Shown here: positions 1 to 9,651 of the stretch, piece by piece
How positions within the stretch are numbered: the stretch's first letter is position 1
Layout of the letters: every line of letters starts with the position of its first letter
NCBI GenBank assembly: GCA_013152375.1
Contig: JAADGM010000040.1
Coordinates: forward strand, 1 to 43,702
Direction: 5' to 3'
DNA from: FCB group bacterium
GTDB taxonomy: Bacteria; Fidelibacterota; Marinisomatia; SCGC-AAA003-L08; JACNLC01
DNA length: 43,702 bases
The notes under the pieces: generated by a model
Database searches by the model: none
Told to the model about the DNA's origin: nothing
Seen by the model: the letters and a program-made list of their open reading frames with translations, nothing else
Made by a program: the position numbers and the translations under genes

Positions 1-804
1 AGCATGCCCCAGATTGACGATGAAATTCGCATGCTGCTCTGAGATCATTGCATCACCGGACCGCACTCCCTTTAAGCCGACCCGGTCGATCAGATACCCT
101 GCCGCAAATGAGGGCGGATTTTTAAAAATGCTGCCTGCAGAGCGGTACCGTAAAGGCTGATATTTCTTCCTTTTGAGAGAAGCTCTCTCTTTCTGGTTTT
201 TAATTTTTGATACATCTCCTGCAGGAAATTTAAAATCCGCCGAGATAATGAGTTCATCACCTTGAAAGGATGATTCCCTGTATGCAAACTCCAGATCCCG
301 TTTTTCATAGACTTTCTCTTCCCCTGAAGGTAACAGAACCCTGACCTGTTTTAGATATTCCGATATCTCATTGCCGAATGCCCCTGCATTCATCACCAGA
401 GCGCCGCCCACTGTTCCCGGAACTCCAATCAGAGTTTCCACCCCGGATAATCCCGCTCCGACGATTTTTTTTACAAACCTTCCGGTCATCACACCTGCTT
501 CACAATAAACGCTGCCGTTAGCACCGACAACCAGACTCTTGAAGGTTTTGGCAAGAGAGATGACAATGCCCTCAAATCCCTCATCACTGACAAGCAAATT
601 CGAGCCAGAACCCACATAATAAACCGGTAGATTCTCCGACCTGGCAAATTTCAGCAGGCTGATCAATTCGGACCGCGATTCGGGATAGAGAAAACCGGCA
701 GCAGGACCGCCGATACCGAAAGTCGTATGAGCCTTCATGGGCTCCTCAAATCGTATTCTGCCAGTTGTCATTTTATAAAGTTCATTTTTTATTTCCGGTC
801 TCAT
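1..804 (-). CDS. murB: UDP-N-acetylmuramate dehydrogenase MurB (partial, C-terminus cut by window edge)
   Basis: Hand translation from ATG at 804 gives MRPEIKNELYKMTTGRIRFEEPMKAHTTFGIGGPAAGF...YYVGSGSNLLVSDEGF...GVPGTVGGALVMNAGAFG...SAGSIFKNPP..., typical MurB FAD-binding motifs. The frame is open to position 1. Start overlaps the murC stop (ATGA). Confidence 0.93.
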   Translation of the reverse strand, partial: MRPEIKNELYKMTTGRIRFEEPMKAHTTFGIGGPAAGFLYPESRSELISLLKFARSENLPVYYVGSGSNLLVSDEGFEGIVISLAKTFKSLVVGANGSVYCEAGVMTGRFVKKIVGAGLSGVETLIGVPGTVGGALVMNAGAFGNEISEYLKQVRVLLPSGEEKVYEKRDLEFAYRESSFQGDELIISADFKFPAGDVSKIKNQKERASLKRKKYQPLRYRSAGSIFKNPPSFAAGYLIDRVGLKGVRSGDAMISEQHANFIVNLGHA

Positions 805-2177
805 GAACCGATACTTTGATAGATTTTTTCAATCTGACGCCAGATATTTCCCGCTCCCATGACGATGATCATATCATCGGGCCTGACAATCTCACCGATT
901 AATTCGGGGAGTGCAGTCTGATCAGGGACATAATACACATTTTTATGTCCGAATTCCCTGGCGTTATCAGCAATTAACCTGCCCTCTATCCCGGGGATCG
1001 GCTCCTCTCTGGCCGGGTAAATATCGGTGACGACCAATACGTCACTGTTGAGGAACTCCCGGGCAAAATCCAAATGGAAATCTCTCGTCCGGCTGTATAG
1101 GTGCGGTTGAAAAACTGCGATAATGCGTTTCTTCCAACCCGCTCTGGCGGCCTGCAGCGTCGCCTTGACTTCTGACGGGTGATGAGCATAATCATCAACA
1201 ATCAGGGTGCCGTCCTTCAACTCATGACGGATTTCAAATCTCCGTTTAACACCGGAATATTTTTTCAGACCAGCCTGTATATCACTTTCCGGGACATCCA
1301 GCTCAAGCGCAATACAAATGGCGGCCAGGGCATTGTTCACATTGTGCAGCCCTGGTATATTTAAAGTAATTTGCCCCAGGTTTTCTCCGTGGCGGAGCAG
1401 CGTAAATTGGGTGGAATTCTCTGAATATGCCAGGTCCTGGGCCTGAATGTCTGCCTGACTTGTAAATCCGTAAGTGATCACGGGTCGTTTAATCCCGGGT
1501 AGCAGAGCAAGAACATTCGGGTGGTCAATCGACAGCGCTACCCTGCCGTAAAAGGGAACCGCATTGGCAAACTGAGTGAAGGCCGCCTGCAGATCACCGA
1601 TATTTTCATAGCAGTCAAGATGCTCCAGGTCCAGATTTGTAATGGCACACATTGTGGGCCGGAGGGAGAGAAAGGTTCGATCAAATTCGTCTGCCTCGAC
1701 TACGATAATATTGCCGGCTCCGGAGATTGTATTGGATTGGAGTTCCTGCACGATACCGCCAATTACAAGGGTGGGTTGTAAGCCTGCCTCTGTGAGGATA
1801 GTCCCCAGCATTGAAGCAGTACTCGTCTTTCCATGCGTTCCTGCAATACCGACACTGGTTGATTTCACCTTCATCAGTTCACCCAGCATCTCAGCTCTGC
1901 GAATGACCGGAATATTCCGCCGACGAGCTTCCTGCAGCTCAGGGTTATCCAGTCTTACAGCAGAGGAATAGACCAGTACATCACAATCGGGCAGCTTTTC
2001 AGGGTCATGCCCAATTGTTACGGTGATCCCGAGGGTTTCCAGCCGGTTGGTCTGTTCGGATCGATTTTTATCTGATCCCGAGATCCTGAAATCCAGATGA
2101 TGCAGCAATTCCGCCATACCGCTCATACCGATACCACCGATCCCAACAAAATGAATATGGTTGGTTTTCCCAAACAT
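801..2177 (-). CDS. murC: UDP-N-acetylmuramate--L-alanine ligase
   Basis: 458 aa; HFVGIGGIGMSGMAELL N-terminus, GIAGTHGKTSTASML ATP-binding motif, DDYAHHPSEV motif. Confidence 0.97.
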   Translation of the reverse strand: MFGKTNHIHFVGIGGIGMSGMAELLHHLDFRISGSDKNRSEQTNRLETLGITVTIGHDPEKLPDCDVLVYSSAVRLDNPELQEARRRNIPVIRRAEMLGELMKVKSTSVGIAGTHGKTSTASMLGTILTEAGLQPTLVIGGIVQELQSNTISGAGNIIVVEADEFDRTFLSLRPTMCAITNLDLEHLDCYENIGDLQAAFTQFANAVPFYGRVALSIDHPNVLALLPGIKRPVITYGFTSQADIQAQDLAYSENSTQFTLLRHGENLGQITLNIPGLHNVNNALAAICIALELDVPESDIQAGLKKYSGVKRRFEIRHELKDGTLIVDDYAHHPSEVKATLQAARAGWKKRIIAVFQPHLYSRTRDFHLDFAREFLNSDVLVVTDIYPAREEPIPGIEGRLIADNAREFGHKNVYYVPDQTALPELIGEIVRPDDMIIVMGAGNIWRQIEKIYQSIGS

Positions 2178-3273
2178 CAGGCGACCAGAGAGACCACCTC
2201 TTTTGCAATTTGTTCTGCAGCTGCAGGTCTGGCCATTTGCCCGGCGTGATAACTCAACTCTTCAAGCTCATCAGGATCCTCCAGCAAATCAAACAGAACC
2301 TGCTCAAGTTCGCCTGCATTCAGACGGGATTGATCTACCAGTCTTGCCGCCCTGCGGTTAACCATGGTTCTGGCATTAACCGTCTGGTGATCTCCTGCAG
2401 CCTGCGGAAAAGGGATCAGAATGGCCGGTTTAGCACAGATCATAATTTCAGCAAGGGCAATTGCTCCTGCCCGGGAGATGACCACATCGGCTGCAGAATA
2501 CGCCAGCCCCATATCCGAAATAAATTTGTGCAGCTGGACATTCTTGCCGGTCACGACGGTGCTGAGCTGGTCATAATCCCGCATCCCGCACTGCCAGATC
2601 AGCTGGATATTCTTTGACTCATAACTTTCAAGATTCTGTAAAATGTGAGCATTTATCGGTGCAGATCCCTGGCTGCCGCCTGTTATCAACACCGTCCTTA
2701 ATTCAGGATGCAGCCCCATGTGTTCTCTTGCCTGTGTTTTATTAATCACTTTAATTCCCTTTCTTACAGGATTTCCTGTGTGGATCCAATTTTTTTTTTT
2801 AAGTAATTAGCAGCTTCGCTGAATCCCAGACATATCCGGTCTACCTTATCGGCTAATTTCCTGACGGTCATACCCGGATATGAGTTTTGCTCCTGGATGA
2901 GCGTTTTCTTTCCCAGCCTGATGGCAGCCAGCAGGGGTAATCCCGAAGAATATCCGCCGGTTCCAACCACTACCTGGGGATCAAATTCCCTGATAACTTC
3001 CCGGGCACGCAGATAAGCCGTTAAGAACCGATAGGGAAATGCGAGGTTCATCAAAATTGATTTCAGACTCATACCTCGCTGCAGTCCCCTTATGTTCAGC
3101 AGCACCGGTTCGATGCCCATCTTCGGAAGCTGCACGGCTTCAAGGCCGTATTCCGAACCCATGTACAGCACTTCCGCGCCGCTTTCAGCAAGCAACTCAC
3201 CAAGGGCCAGTGCCGGGAACAGATGCCCCCCCGTACCACCTCCCGAAATGATGATCTTCATTTTATCTGCCAT
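2177..3273 (-). CDS. murG: UDP-GlcNAc:undecaprenyl-PP-MurNAc-pentapeptide transferase MurG, reading frame interrupted at an A11 tract
   Basis: Upstream ORF (MADKMKIIISGGGTGGHLFPALALGE...CLGFSEAANYLKKK) and downstream ORF (extends upstream in frame as NWIHTGNPVRKGIKVINKTQAREHMGLHPELRTVLITGGSQGSAPIN...) are the two halves of MurG. They differ by one frame at the poly-A (plus-strand T11, 2790-2800). Track ORFs are 2764..3306 and 2177..2749. Confidence 0.9.
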
Positions 3274-4399
3274 AATATTTCCTGTGATGAAACTTCTTTC
3301 CAACATTCCCGGAGCGTGAGATACTTAGCAGAATTCCCATGCTTCCCAGGGTGCAGATGATACTGGAACCTCCATAACTGATAAAGGGCATGGGAAGGCC
3401 CGTCACAGGCAGGTAACCGGTTACATAGGCAACGTTAATGAGAAAGTAAACCGTGACATTCAAGACTATGCCAATAGCCAGAAAAACTCCAAAGCCGTCC
3501 GGTGCATTCCTCGCCACCTGTAATCCACGGATGAAGAACCAGAAGAAAATGATCAGGATAAGGGCGGTGAACAGAAACCCAAGCTCTTCACCGATGACAG
3601 AAAATATAAAATCTGTATGTGCCTGTGGCAGAAATCCATGTTTCATGATACTGTCACCGAGCCCCGTCCCCAGCAGACCCCCATTGCCCAGGGCAATGGT
3701 TGAATTTGTGGCCTGCCAGTTGGCTCCCTGTACGTCCGTTCCGGGCGTTATCCAGGAGATGAGTCTCCTTAACTGATAATCATTGTGAGCAATGGAAAAC
3801 AGGATGATCGGTGCTGCGGCTGCAGCAATCGAAAGCAAATGAACAACTCGGACTCCGCCAATGAAAAGCAAAACAGCGAAGATGAGGGCCATCACCATTG
3901 CAGTACTCAGATCGGGCTGAAAGGCCACCAGTAAAATGATGATTCCAGGAAGAAGCAGCAGCGGCAGAACTCCTTTCCGGAATTTCCTGATATCTTCTTT
4001 AAATTTCTCCAGGTAATAAGCCGTGTAAATGACAAGGGCAATGCGCACGAAATCGGAGATTGTGATCATTTTGCTGTGTTCGGTATAGATCAGCCACCTC
4101 GCAGGCACTCGTGCCGGACTGAAAACGTACCCCATGATCAGGGCCGCCACAGAAAGAAGAATTAAAGCAAAAGCGGAGTATCTCAGATGCCGATAGTTGA
4201 TGGAAGACATGATGGTCAGTGCTGCTATTCCGATAACCAGAGCCTTAAGATGCCGAACGAGAAAGAAAGTGCTGCCGTGATAATTTTCGATGGCGTGTGG
4301 AGAACTTGCACTGTACATGATGATCGTCCCGAATGCTGCCAGACTCAGGATGATAATGATGAGCTGATTGTCGTAATATTGTCTTCTGTTAGGATACAT
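3263..4399 (-). CDS. ftsW: SEDS-family peptidoglycan glycosyltransferase FtsW
   Basis: 378 aa polytopic protein; FQPDLSTAMVM, GNGGLLGTGLGDSIMKHGFLPQAHTDFIFSVIGEELGF and PFISYGGSS motifs; located in the dcw cluster. Confidence 0.95.
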   Translation of the reverse strand: MYPNRRQYYDNQLIIIILSLAAFGTIIMYSASSPHAIENYHGSTFFLVRHLKALVIGIAALTIMSSINYRHLRYSAFALILLSVAALIMGYVFSPARVPARWLIYTEHSKMITISDFVRIALVIYTAYYLEKFKEDIRKFRKGVLPLLLLPGIIILLVAFQPDLSTAMVMALIFAVLLFIGGVRVVHLLSIAAAAAPIILFSIAHNDYQLRRLISWITPGTDVQGANWQATNSTIALGNGGLLGTGLGDSIMKHGFLPQAHTDFIFSVIGEELGFLFTALILIIFFWFFIRGLQVARNAPDGFGVFLAIGIVLNVTVYFLINVAYVTGYLPVTGLPMPFISYGGSSIICTLGSMGILLSISRSGNVGKKFHHRKYYGR

Positions 4400-5768
4400 A
4401 AGACATCCTCTTTAAATCGTCAACCAACGATTTGAACTTCAGTCCCCGTTTTTCAAAATTTTCGAATTGATCATAACTGGCACAGGCCGGTGCCAGCAGA
4501 ACCACACCTTCTCTGGGGACCAGCTCCGTTGATTTTCTGAAACAATCTTCAAATTTTTTCACATAAATTACCGGAAAATGATCCTTCAGCTGATCAGCGA
4601 TTTCCTGACCTGCGGCTCCATAGGTTACGATCGCCGATACCCTGTCCTGCATGGGAGCGATAAGCACCCTAAAGTCACTCTTCCCCTTGTCCTGCCCCCC
4701 AAGGATCAAAACAACATTTTTCTTAAAGCTGGTAATGCTGGCTGCGGTTGCTTCAATGTTGGTTGCTTTCGAGTCATTAAAATATTGGACCGAGTCGATT
4801 TCACCCGCAAATTCCAGACGATGCTCGATAGGTTTAAATTTGGTGATCGCTTCGATCATCGGTCCCTGCGGGATTCCAAAAATCGCCGCCATGGTCATGG
4901 CCGCCAGAATATTATCGGCATTGTGCCTGCCCAGCAGTTTAGTATCCGTCAGCCGAAATAATACACAAGTCTCTTTATCGACAATCATATCTCCTTCCAG
5001 CACGAACAGTTGACCCTCCTCTGCAAATATGGAAGAAAACGGTATATGATTTTTTAAAGGCCTGATGTTTTCCCTCAAATACGGGTCATGACCGTTGTAA
5101 ACAACCCAGCCTGCTGGGTGACGAACACCGGTGATATTGAGCTTTGCGGCGATATATCGCTGCATACTTTCATAGCGGTCCAAGTGGTCCGGTGAGATAT
5201 TCAGGATGCAGGCGATTTCGGGACAGAAATTATAGACCTGCTCCAATTGAAAGCTGCTGAGCTCCACCACATGTACCGGTTTCTCGCCTTTTGCCTGTAA
5301 TTCCGAAAGGACATTATGTGAGAAAGGCACACCGATATTACCACCCAGATAAGTTTTGACCCCTGCTGTTTTCAGAATATCAGCAAGCAATGCAGTGGTT
5401 GTGGTTTTCCCGTTTGAGCCGGTTATCGCCAGAATGGGTGCTTCTGTGAACCAGCTGGCAAATTCAATTTCACTGACAATTTGGATACCGGCTGATTTGA
5501 ATTCCTGAACGATTTCGCTGCTTGCCGGGATTCCCGGGCTCAAAATGAGCAGGTCAGCCTCAAGACAGGCTTTTGTATGACCGTTGGTTTCAAACTGAAA
5601 CGGCGATAATTTCCGCCTTAACGCAGCACTGTCATTTTTTTCGCTGATGAAAACAGTTGCTCCGATATAGGAAGCCAGTTTTGCGGCCGCAATCCCGCTT
5701 AATCCGGCTCCTAATACGGTTATCTTCACATTTTTAAGATCAATTTTTTGTGACATGCCTTCTGTCAT
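4389..5768 (-). CDS. murD: UDP-N-acetylmuramoyl-L-alanine--D-glutamate ligase
   Basis: 459 aa; VLGAGLSGIAAAKLA, AITGSNGKTTTTALLADIL, NDSKATNIEAT, LILGGQDKG motifs. Confidence 0.96.
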   Translation of the reverse strand: MTEGMSQKIDLKNVKITVLGAGLSGIAAAKLASYIGATVFISEKNDSAALRRKLSPFQFETNGHTKACLEADLLILSPGIPASSEIVQEFKSAGIQIVSEIEFASWFTEAPILAITGSNGKTTTTALLADILKTAGVKTYLGGNIGVPFSHNVLSELQAKGEKPVHVVELSSFQLEQVYNFCPEIACILNISPDHLDRYESMQRYIAAKLNITGVRHPAGWVVYNGHDPYLRENIRPLKNHIPFSSIFAEEGQLFVLEGDMIVDKETCVLFRLTDTKLLGRHNADNILAAMTMAAIFGIPQGPMIEAITKFKPIEHRLEFAGEIDSVQYFNDSKATNIEATAASITSFKKNVVLILGGQDKGKSDFRVLIAPMQDRVSAIVTYGAAGQEIADQLKDHFPVIYVKKFEDCFRKSTELVPREGVVLLAPACASYDQFENFEKRGLKFKSLVDDLKRMSYVS

Positions 5769-6871
5769 TACTGCACCTTAAAAGTCGTCAGCGAAAGCAG
5801 GGCCAGTAAGATGCCCACAATCCAGAATCTTATCACCACATGGCTCTCATGCCACCCCTTCAATTCGAAATGATGATGCAGAGGGGCCATCAGGAAAACT
5901 CTGCGGGCTTCGCCGTACTTTTTCTTTGAATACTTGAAATAAACAACCTGGATCATCACTGAAAGGGATTCAACAACAAATATTCCTCCGATAACGACCA
6001 GAAGAATCTCTTTTTTTAGGAGGATCGCCAGGGTTCCTAAGGCAGCCCCCATGGCGAGAGAGCCGGTATCCCCCATGAAAATCTTGGCAGGATAGGCGTT
6101 GTACCAGAGGAATCCAATACAGGCCCCTGCCATTGCCAGCGAGAAGATGAACAGTTCTCCCGTTCTGGGCAGATAAATAATATTCAGGTAGTCACTGAAG
6201 TCGAAGCGACCTGTAGCATAACTGATGGCTCCGAATGAAAGTACCGCTATGGCGGTGAGTCCGGTGGCGAGCCCGTCCAGGCCATCCGTGAGGTTGACTG
6301 CGTTTGAAGTTCCGGTAATGACAAAAATAACAAAGGGAATATAGAACCAGCGTAAATCCAGATAACCATTTGCCACGAAGGGCAGGGAGGTTGCAGTTCT
6401 GTAGGTAAGACTATCCGGATAAAAATATAAGGTGCAGCCAATGATCAGGCCTAAGGAGATTTGTCCCATGAGTTTGTATTTGGCAATCAGGCCTTTCGGA
6501 TATTTCTTGATGACTTTAAGATAATCATCTAAAAAGCCGATGGCCCCCATCCAGGCAGTGGCCAGCAGCAGCAGCCAAACATCAAGATTATCCAGCCGGG
6601 CCCACAGCAGCGTCGGGATGATTATTGAAAAGAGGACCAGGATTCCTCCCATCGTAGGAGTCCCCTTTTTTTCCTGATGAGATTGAGGACCGGAAGACCT
6701 GATGACCTCACCAATCTGCATTTTTGTAAGCCGGGCAATTGTCTTCGGGCCCAGAAGAAACAAAATGAAAAGCGCTGTGATGGCAGCACCAATGGCTCTG
6801 AACGTAATATATTTGAAGACATTAAATCCAAAAAATATGTCACGGAGGGGATATAGAAGATCGTAGAGCAT
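5768..6871 (-). CDS. mraY: phospho-N-acetylmuramoyl-pentapeptide-transferase
   Basis: 367 aa membrane protein; KKGTPTMGGILVL, GFLDDYLKV, NAVNLTDGLDGLA, FMGDTGSLAMG, APLHHHFELKGW motifs. Confidence 0.97.
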   Translation of the reverse strand: MLYDLLYPLRDIFFGFNVFKYITFRAIGAAITALFILFLLGPKTIARLTKMQIGEVIRSSGPQSHQEKKGTPTMGGILVLFSIIIPTLLWARLDNLDVWLLLLATAWMGAIGFLDDYLKVIKKYPKGLIAKYKLMGQISLGLIIGCTLYFYPDSLTYRTATSLPFVANGYLDLRWFYIPFVIFVITGTSNAVNLTDGLDGLATGLTAIAVLSFGAISYATGRFDFSDYLNIIYLPRTGELFIFSLAMAGACIGFLWYNAYPAKIFMGDTGSLAMGAALGTLAILLKKEILLVVIGGIFVVESLSVMIQVVYFKYSKKKYGEARRVFLMAPLHHHFELKGWHESHVVIRFWIVGILLALLSLTTFKVQ

Positions 6872-8211
6872 CAGTGCGAAAATACTTCCTGTATTAACTT
6901 ATCCATTTTCATACTGCGGGAACCCTTGAGATAATAAACGGCATCTCTGGTGATATATTTTCGCAGAAATAAGATCAATTCTTCCCGGGATGTAAAATGA
7001 TAAACTTCTTTTTTTGCAGCATCAATCTCCTCGGCTGTATAGGCTGTGTATTCTCCCAGGCAGAATACGCCGGATATGTTGAGGGAATTGATGAAGTGCC
7101 CCAGCTGTCGATGATGGAGTTCTGTGGAATCACCTAATTCCAGCATGTCCCCGAGAATGGCGATATGCCGGACTCCCGGCTTGATCTTGCTGAATGTTTT
7201 CAGACCTTCTTTTGCCGAGTATAGATTAGAATTATATGTATCATCAACGATCGTATAAGGACCGATGGTTAAAACTTCCCCGCGCCCTGCAAGGGGTTCG
7301 AAGGTCTCAATGCGCTGGATGATCTCCAGATTGGAAATGCCGAGCGAAGACGAAAGTGCGAAAACTGAAAGAGCGTTCTGTGCCAGGGTACGGCCGCGCT
7401 GCGGGAGATGAATCGTATATTCATTTACAGTCAGTACATCTTCCTGAGCGGTGGTCATAAAACTGCCCTTAAAATCTGCAGAACTTTTAAAGCTGAAAGT
7501 AATACGTTCCGCTGATGTCTCAAATTTGGGAATATACTTATCATCCAGGTTGACAAAACTCTTACCGCCCTGCGGGAGAGACGAGAATAGAACGGATTTC
7601 TCCCTGGCAACATTTTTAACGGTTTTAAACTTCTCCAGATGGACCGGATGAACGTTAGTGATCAAGCCACTGGTGGGTCTGGCGATCGAGGTTAGTATCT
7701 CCATTTCCCCAGGGGAATTAGTGCCCATTTCAAAGATTGCCAGATCATGAGCAGCATTCAGTCTGAAAACTGAGACCGGCAGACCGATCGTACTGTTGAA
7801 ATTGGCTTCTGTTTTCAGGATATTATACGAGGGAGTTAAAACCTGGTACAGGAGCTCTTTTGTGCTGGTTTTGCCATTTGACCCTGTAATGCCGATTACC
7901 GGTATCTCAAATTCATTTCTCCAACTGGCGGCAAGTTTGTACAGTACTTCCCGGGTTGAGTTAACCTGGATGACAGGGGGCAGCTCCGGCAGTTTGCGTT
8001 CAGAAAAAATTACGGCAGCACCCTTTGAATCCGCTTCATTGATAAAATCATGACCATCGTAATGAAGACCCTTGAGCGGCAGATACACATCGCCGGGGAG
8101 GATCTTGCGCGAATCGATGCAAAATCCGGTGAGAGGTTTCGGTTTCCATGCAGGAAAATACTCCCCGAGCATCTCGGCAAATAGTTGCGGGTTTCCCAGT
8201 ACCACCCTCAT
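6871..8211 (-). CDS. murF: UDP-N-acetylmuramoyl-tripeptide--D-alanyl-D-alanine ligase
   Basis: 446 aa; GITGSNGKTSTKELL, EMGTNSPGEMEILT, DDTYNSNLYSAKEGL, LGDMLELGD motifs. Confidence 0.95.
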   Translation of the reverse strand: MRVVLGNPQLFAEMLGEYFPAWKPKPLTGFCIDSRKILPGDVYLPLKGLHYDGHDFINEADSKGAAVIFSERKLPELPPVIQVNSTREVLYKLAASWRNEFEIPVIGITGSNGKTSTKELLYQVLTPSYNILKTEANFNSTIGLPVSVFRLNAAHDLAIFEMGTNSPGEMEILTSIARPTSGLITNVHPVHLEKFKTVKNVAREKSVLFSSLPQGGKSFVNLDDKYIPKFETSAERITFSFKSSADFKGSFMTTAQEDVLTVNEYTIHLPQRGRTLAQNALSVFALSSSLGISNLEIIQRIETFEPLAGRGEVLTIGPYTIVDDTYNSNLYSAKEGLKTFSKIKPGVRHIAILGDMLELGDSTELHHRQLGHFINSLNISGVFCLGEYTAYTAEEIDAAKKEVYHFTSREELILFLRKYITRDAVYYLKGSRSMKMDKLIQEVFSH

Positions 8212-9650
8212 CCCGTAAATTTCTCCGCCGTTTTAATATCGCTGTGAGGGCGTTTTTCATGCCCGATTATTTCATACTCCTCCCGTCCCTTCCCCAGGAT
8301 CAGGAGAATTGTATCTTCGTCCATCCTTTGCATGGCGGTCCGGATAGCTTCAGCCCTGTCTTTTATCAGCTGGTGACGGCTGCTCTTGAATCCGCTTAAA
8401 ATATGCTGAAAAATCTCATCCGGATTTTCCGTCCTGGGATTATCGGAAGTGACATATACAAAATCAGACAGACGTTCAGCAATTCCGGCCATGACCGGTC
8501 TTTTGGACTGGTCTCTGTCGCCTCCACATCCAAATAGTGTAATGATCTTTTTATTGTTTGACGAAAGATCGCGTACGAGAGAGATCACTTTTTCGTAGGC
8601 GTCGGGAGTATGTGCATAATCGACGATAACCCTGCCGGGAACCTGGAGATTCACTGTCTCCAGTCTTCCGGGTATATTCCTCACCTTTCTGATAGCTGTT
8701 TCAATGACCCCAACCGGAATACCTAACGCCGCGGCAGCAGCCACGGCGGCCATAATGTTCTGAAGATTGAAATCCCCTATGAGGGGTGAATCAATCCCGA
8801 TCTTCAACCCGAAAAGACTGAGTTCCGCCTGAATCCCGTTTAAGGTCACATTCCATTCCACCGGATGGAGATTGGCTTCCGATCCGAAACCGTATGTAAT
8901 GATTTTTGCCCGGGTAGAGCCACGGAGATTTTCCGCTACCGGGTCATCCAGGTTCAATACGGCCGTTTTCCCGGCAGCCAATCTTTGAAACAATTTTTGT
9001 TTTGCCTGAAAATACTGTTCCATATTACTGTGGAAATCTAAATGTTCAGGCGTAAGATTTGTAAATATGGCCACATCAACATCGACGTCGTCCACTCTAT
9101 GCAAGGCCAGAGCGTGAGACGAAATTTCCATAATAAGATGGTCAATCCCACCTGTTTTCAGAGTATTAAGAATTTGCTGAATTTCAACTGACTCCGGTGT
9201 TGTAAAACCTGTGCTGTGCATTCCGGTGGGAGTCGTAAATCCCAGGGTTCCCAAAGTACCGCAAGGCGTACCCTGCTCCATAAGGATAGCTTTCATCAAC
9301 TGCGTTACGGATGTTTTTCCATTGGTTCCGGTCACACCAACGATGGTCATCGTTCGTGAAGGATGATGATAGAAATTAGCGGCGATTCGGGACATGCACT
9401 CACGGGGGTCCCGGACCTGGATTACGGGAACCTCCAAACCGTGGAGAGAACGACCATTGGATAAAATGGCGGCGGCCCCATTATTTATAGCCTCAAGGAT
9501 GTAATCGTGACCATCACTGTTTATTCCTTTAATAGCCACAAATAGCGTCCCCCGTCTGACTTTTCTCGAATCGTAGGTGATGTTCAGGATCTGCCGGTTA
9601 TCCGGATTCCCTTTAAACCTGATATTGTCTATGAGATCAGTTAATTTCAT
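8208..9650 (-). CDS. murE: UDP-N-acetylmuramoyl-L-alanyl-D-glutamate--2,6-diaminopimelate ligase
   Basis: 480 aa; VGVTGTNGKTSVTQLM, DYAHTPDAYEKV, and DNPR in YVTSDNPRTENP, the motif associated with meso-DAP specificity. Confidence 0.95.
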   Translation of the reverse strand: MKLTDLIDNIRFKGNPDNRQILNITYDSRKVRRGTLFVAIKGINSDGHDYILEAINNGAAAILSNGRSLHGLEVPVIQVRDPRECMSRIAANFYHHPSRTMTIVGVTGTNGKTSVTQLMKAILMEQGTPCGTLGTLGFTTPTGMHSTGFTTPESVEIQQILNTLKTGGIDHLIMEISSHALALHRVDDVDVDVAIFTNLTPEHLDFHSNMEQYFQAKQKLFQRLAAGKTAVLNLDDPVAENLRGSTRAKIITYGFGSEANLHPVEWNVTLNGIQAELSLFGLKIGIDSPLIGDFNLQNIMAAVAAAAALGIPVGVIETAIRKVRNIPGRLETVNLQVPGRVIVDYAHTPDAYEKVISLVRDLSSNNKKIITLFGCGGDRDQSKRPVMAGIAERLSDFVYVTSDNPRTENPDEIFQHILSGFKSSRHQLIKDRAEAIRTAMQRMDEDTILLILGKGREEYEIIGHEKRPHSDIKTAEKFTG

Positions 9651-9651
9651 A

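Noticed and set aside
90-308. 72-aa minus-strand ORF at the window start
   Set aside because: It lies in a different frame inside partial murB, which has a clear family-matching translation; it is a shadow ORF.
1521-2617. Several plus-strand ORFs opposite murC and murG (e.g. 1642..1971, 2210..2617)
   Set aside because: They are antisense to conserved genes, with no recognisable domain and no independent support.
2764-2766. murG internal stop as a possible selenocysteine codon, given selAB in the window
   Set aside because: The stop is TAA, not TGA, and the downstream half is in a different frame, so Sec recoding cannot explain it.
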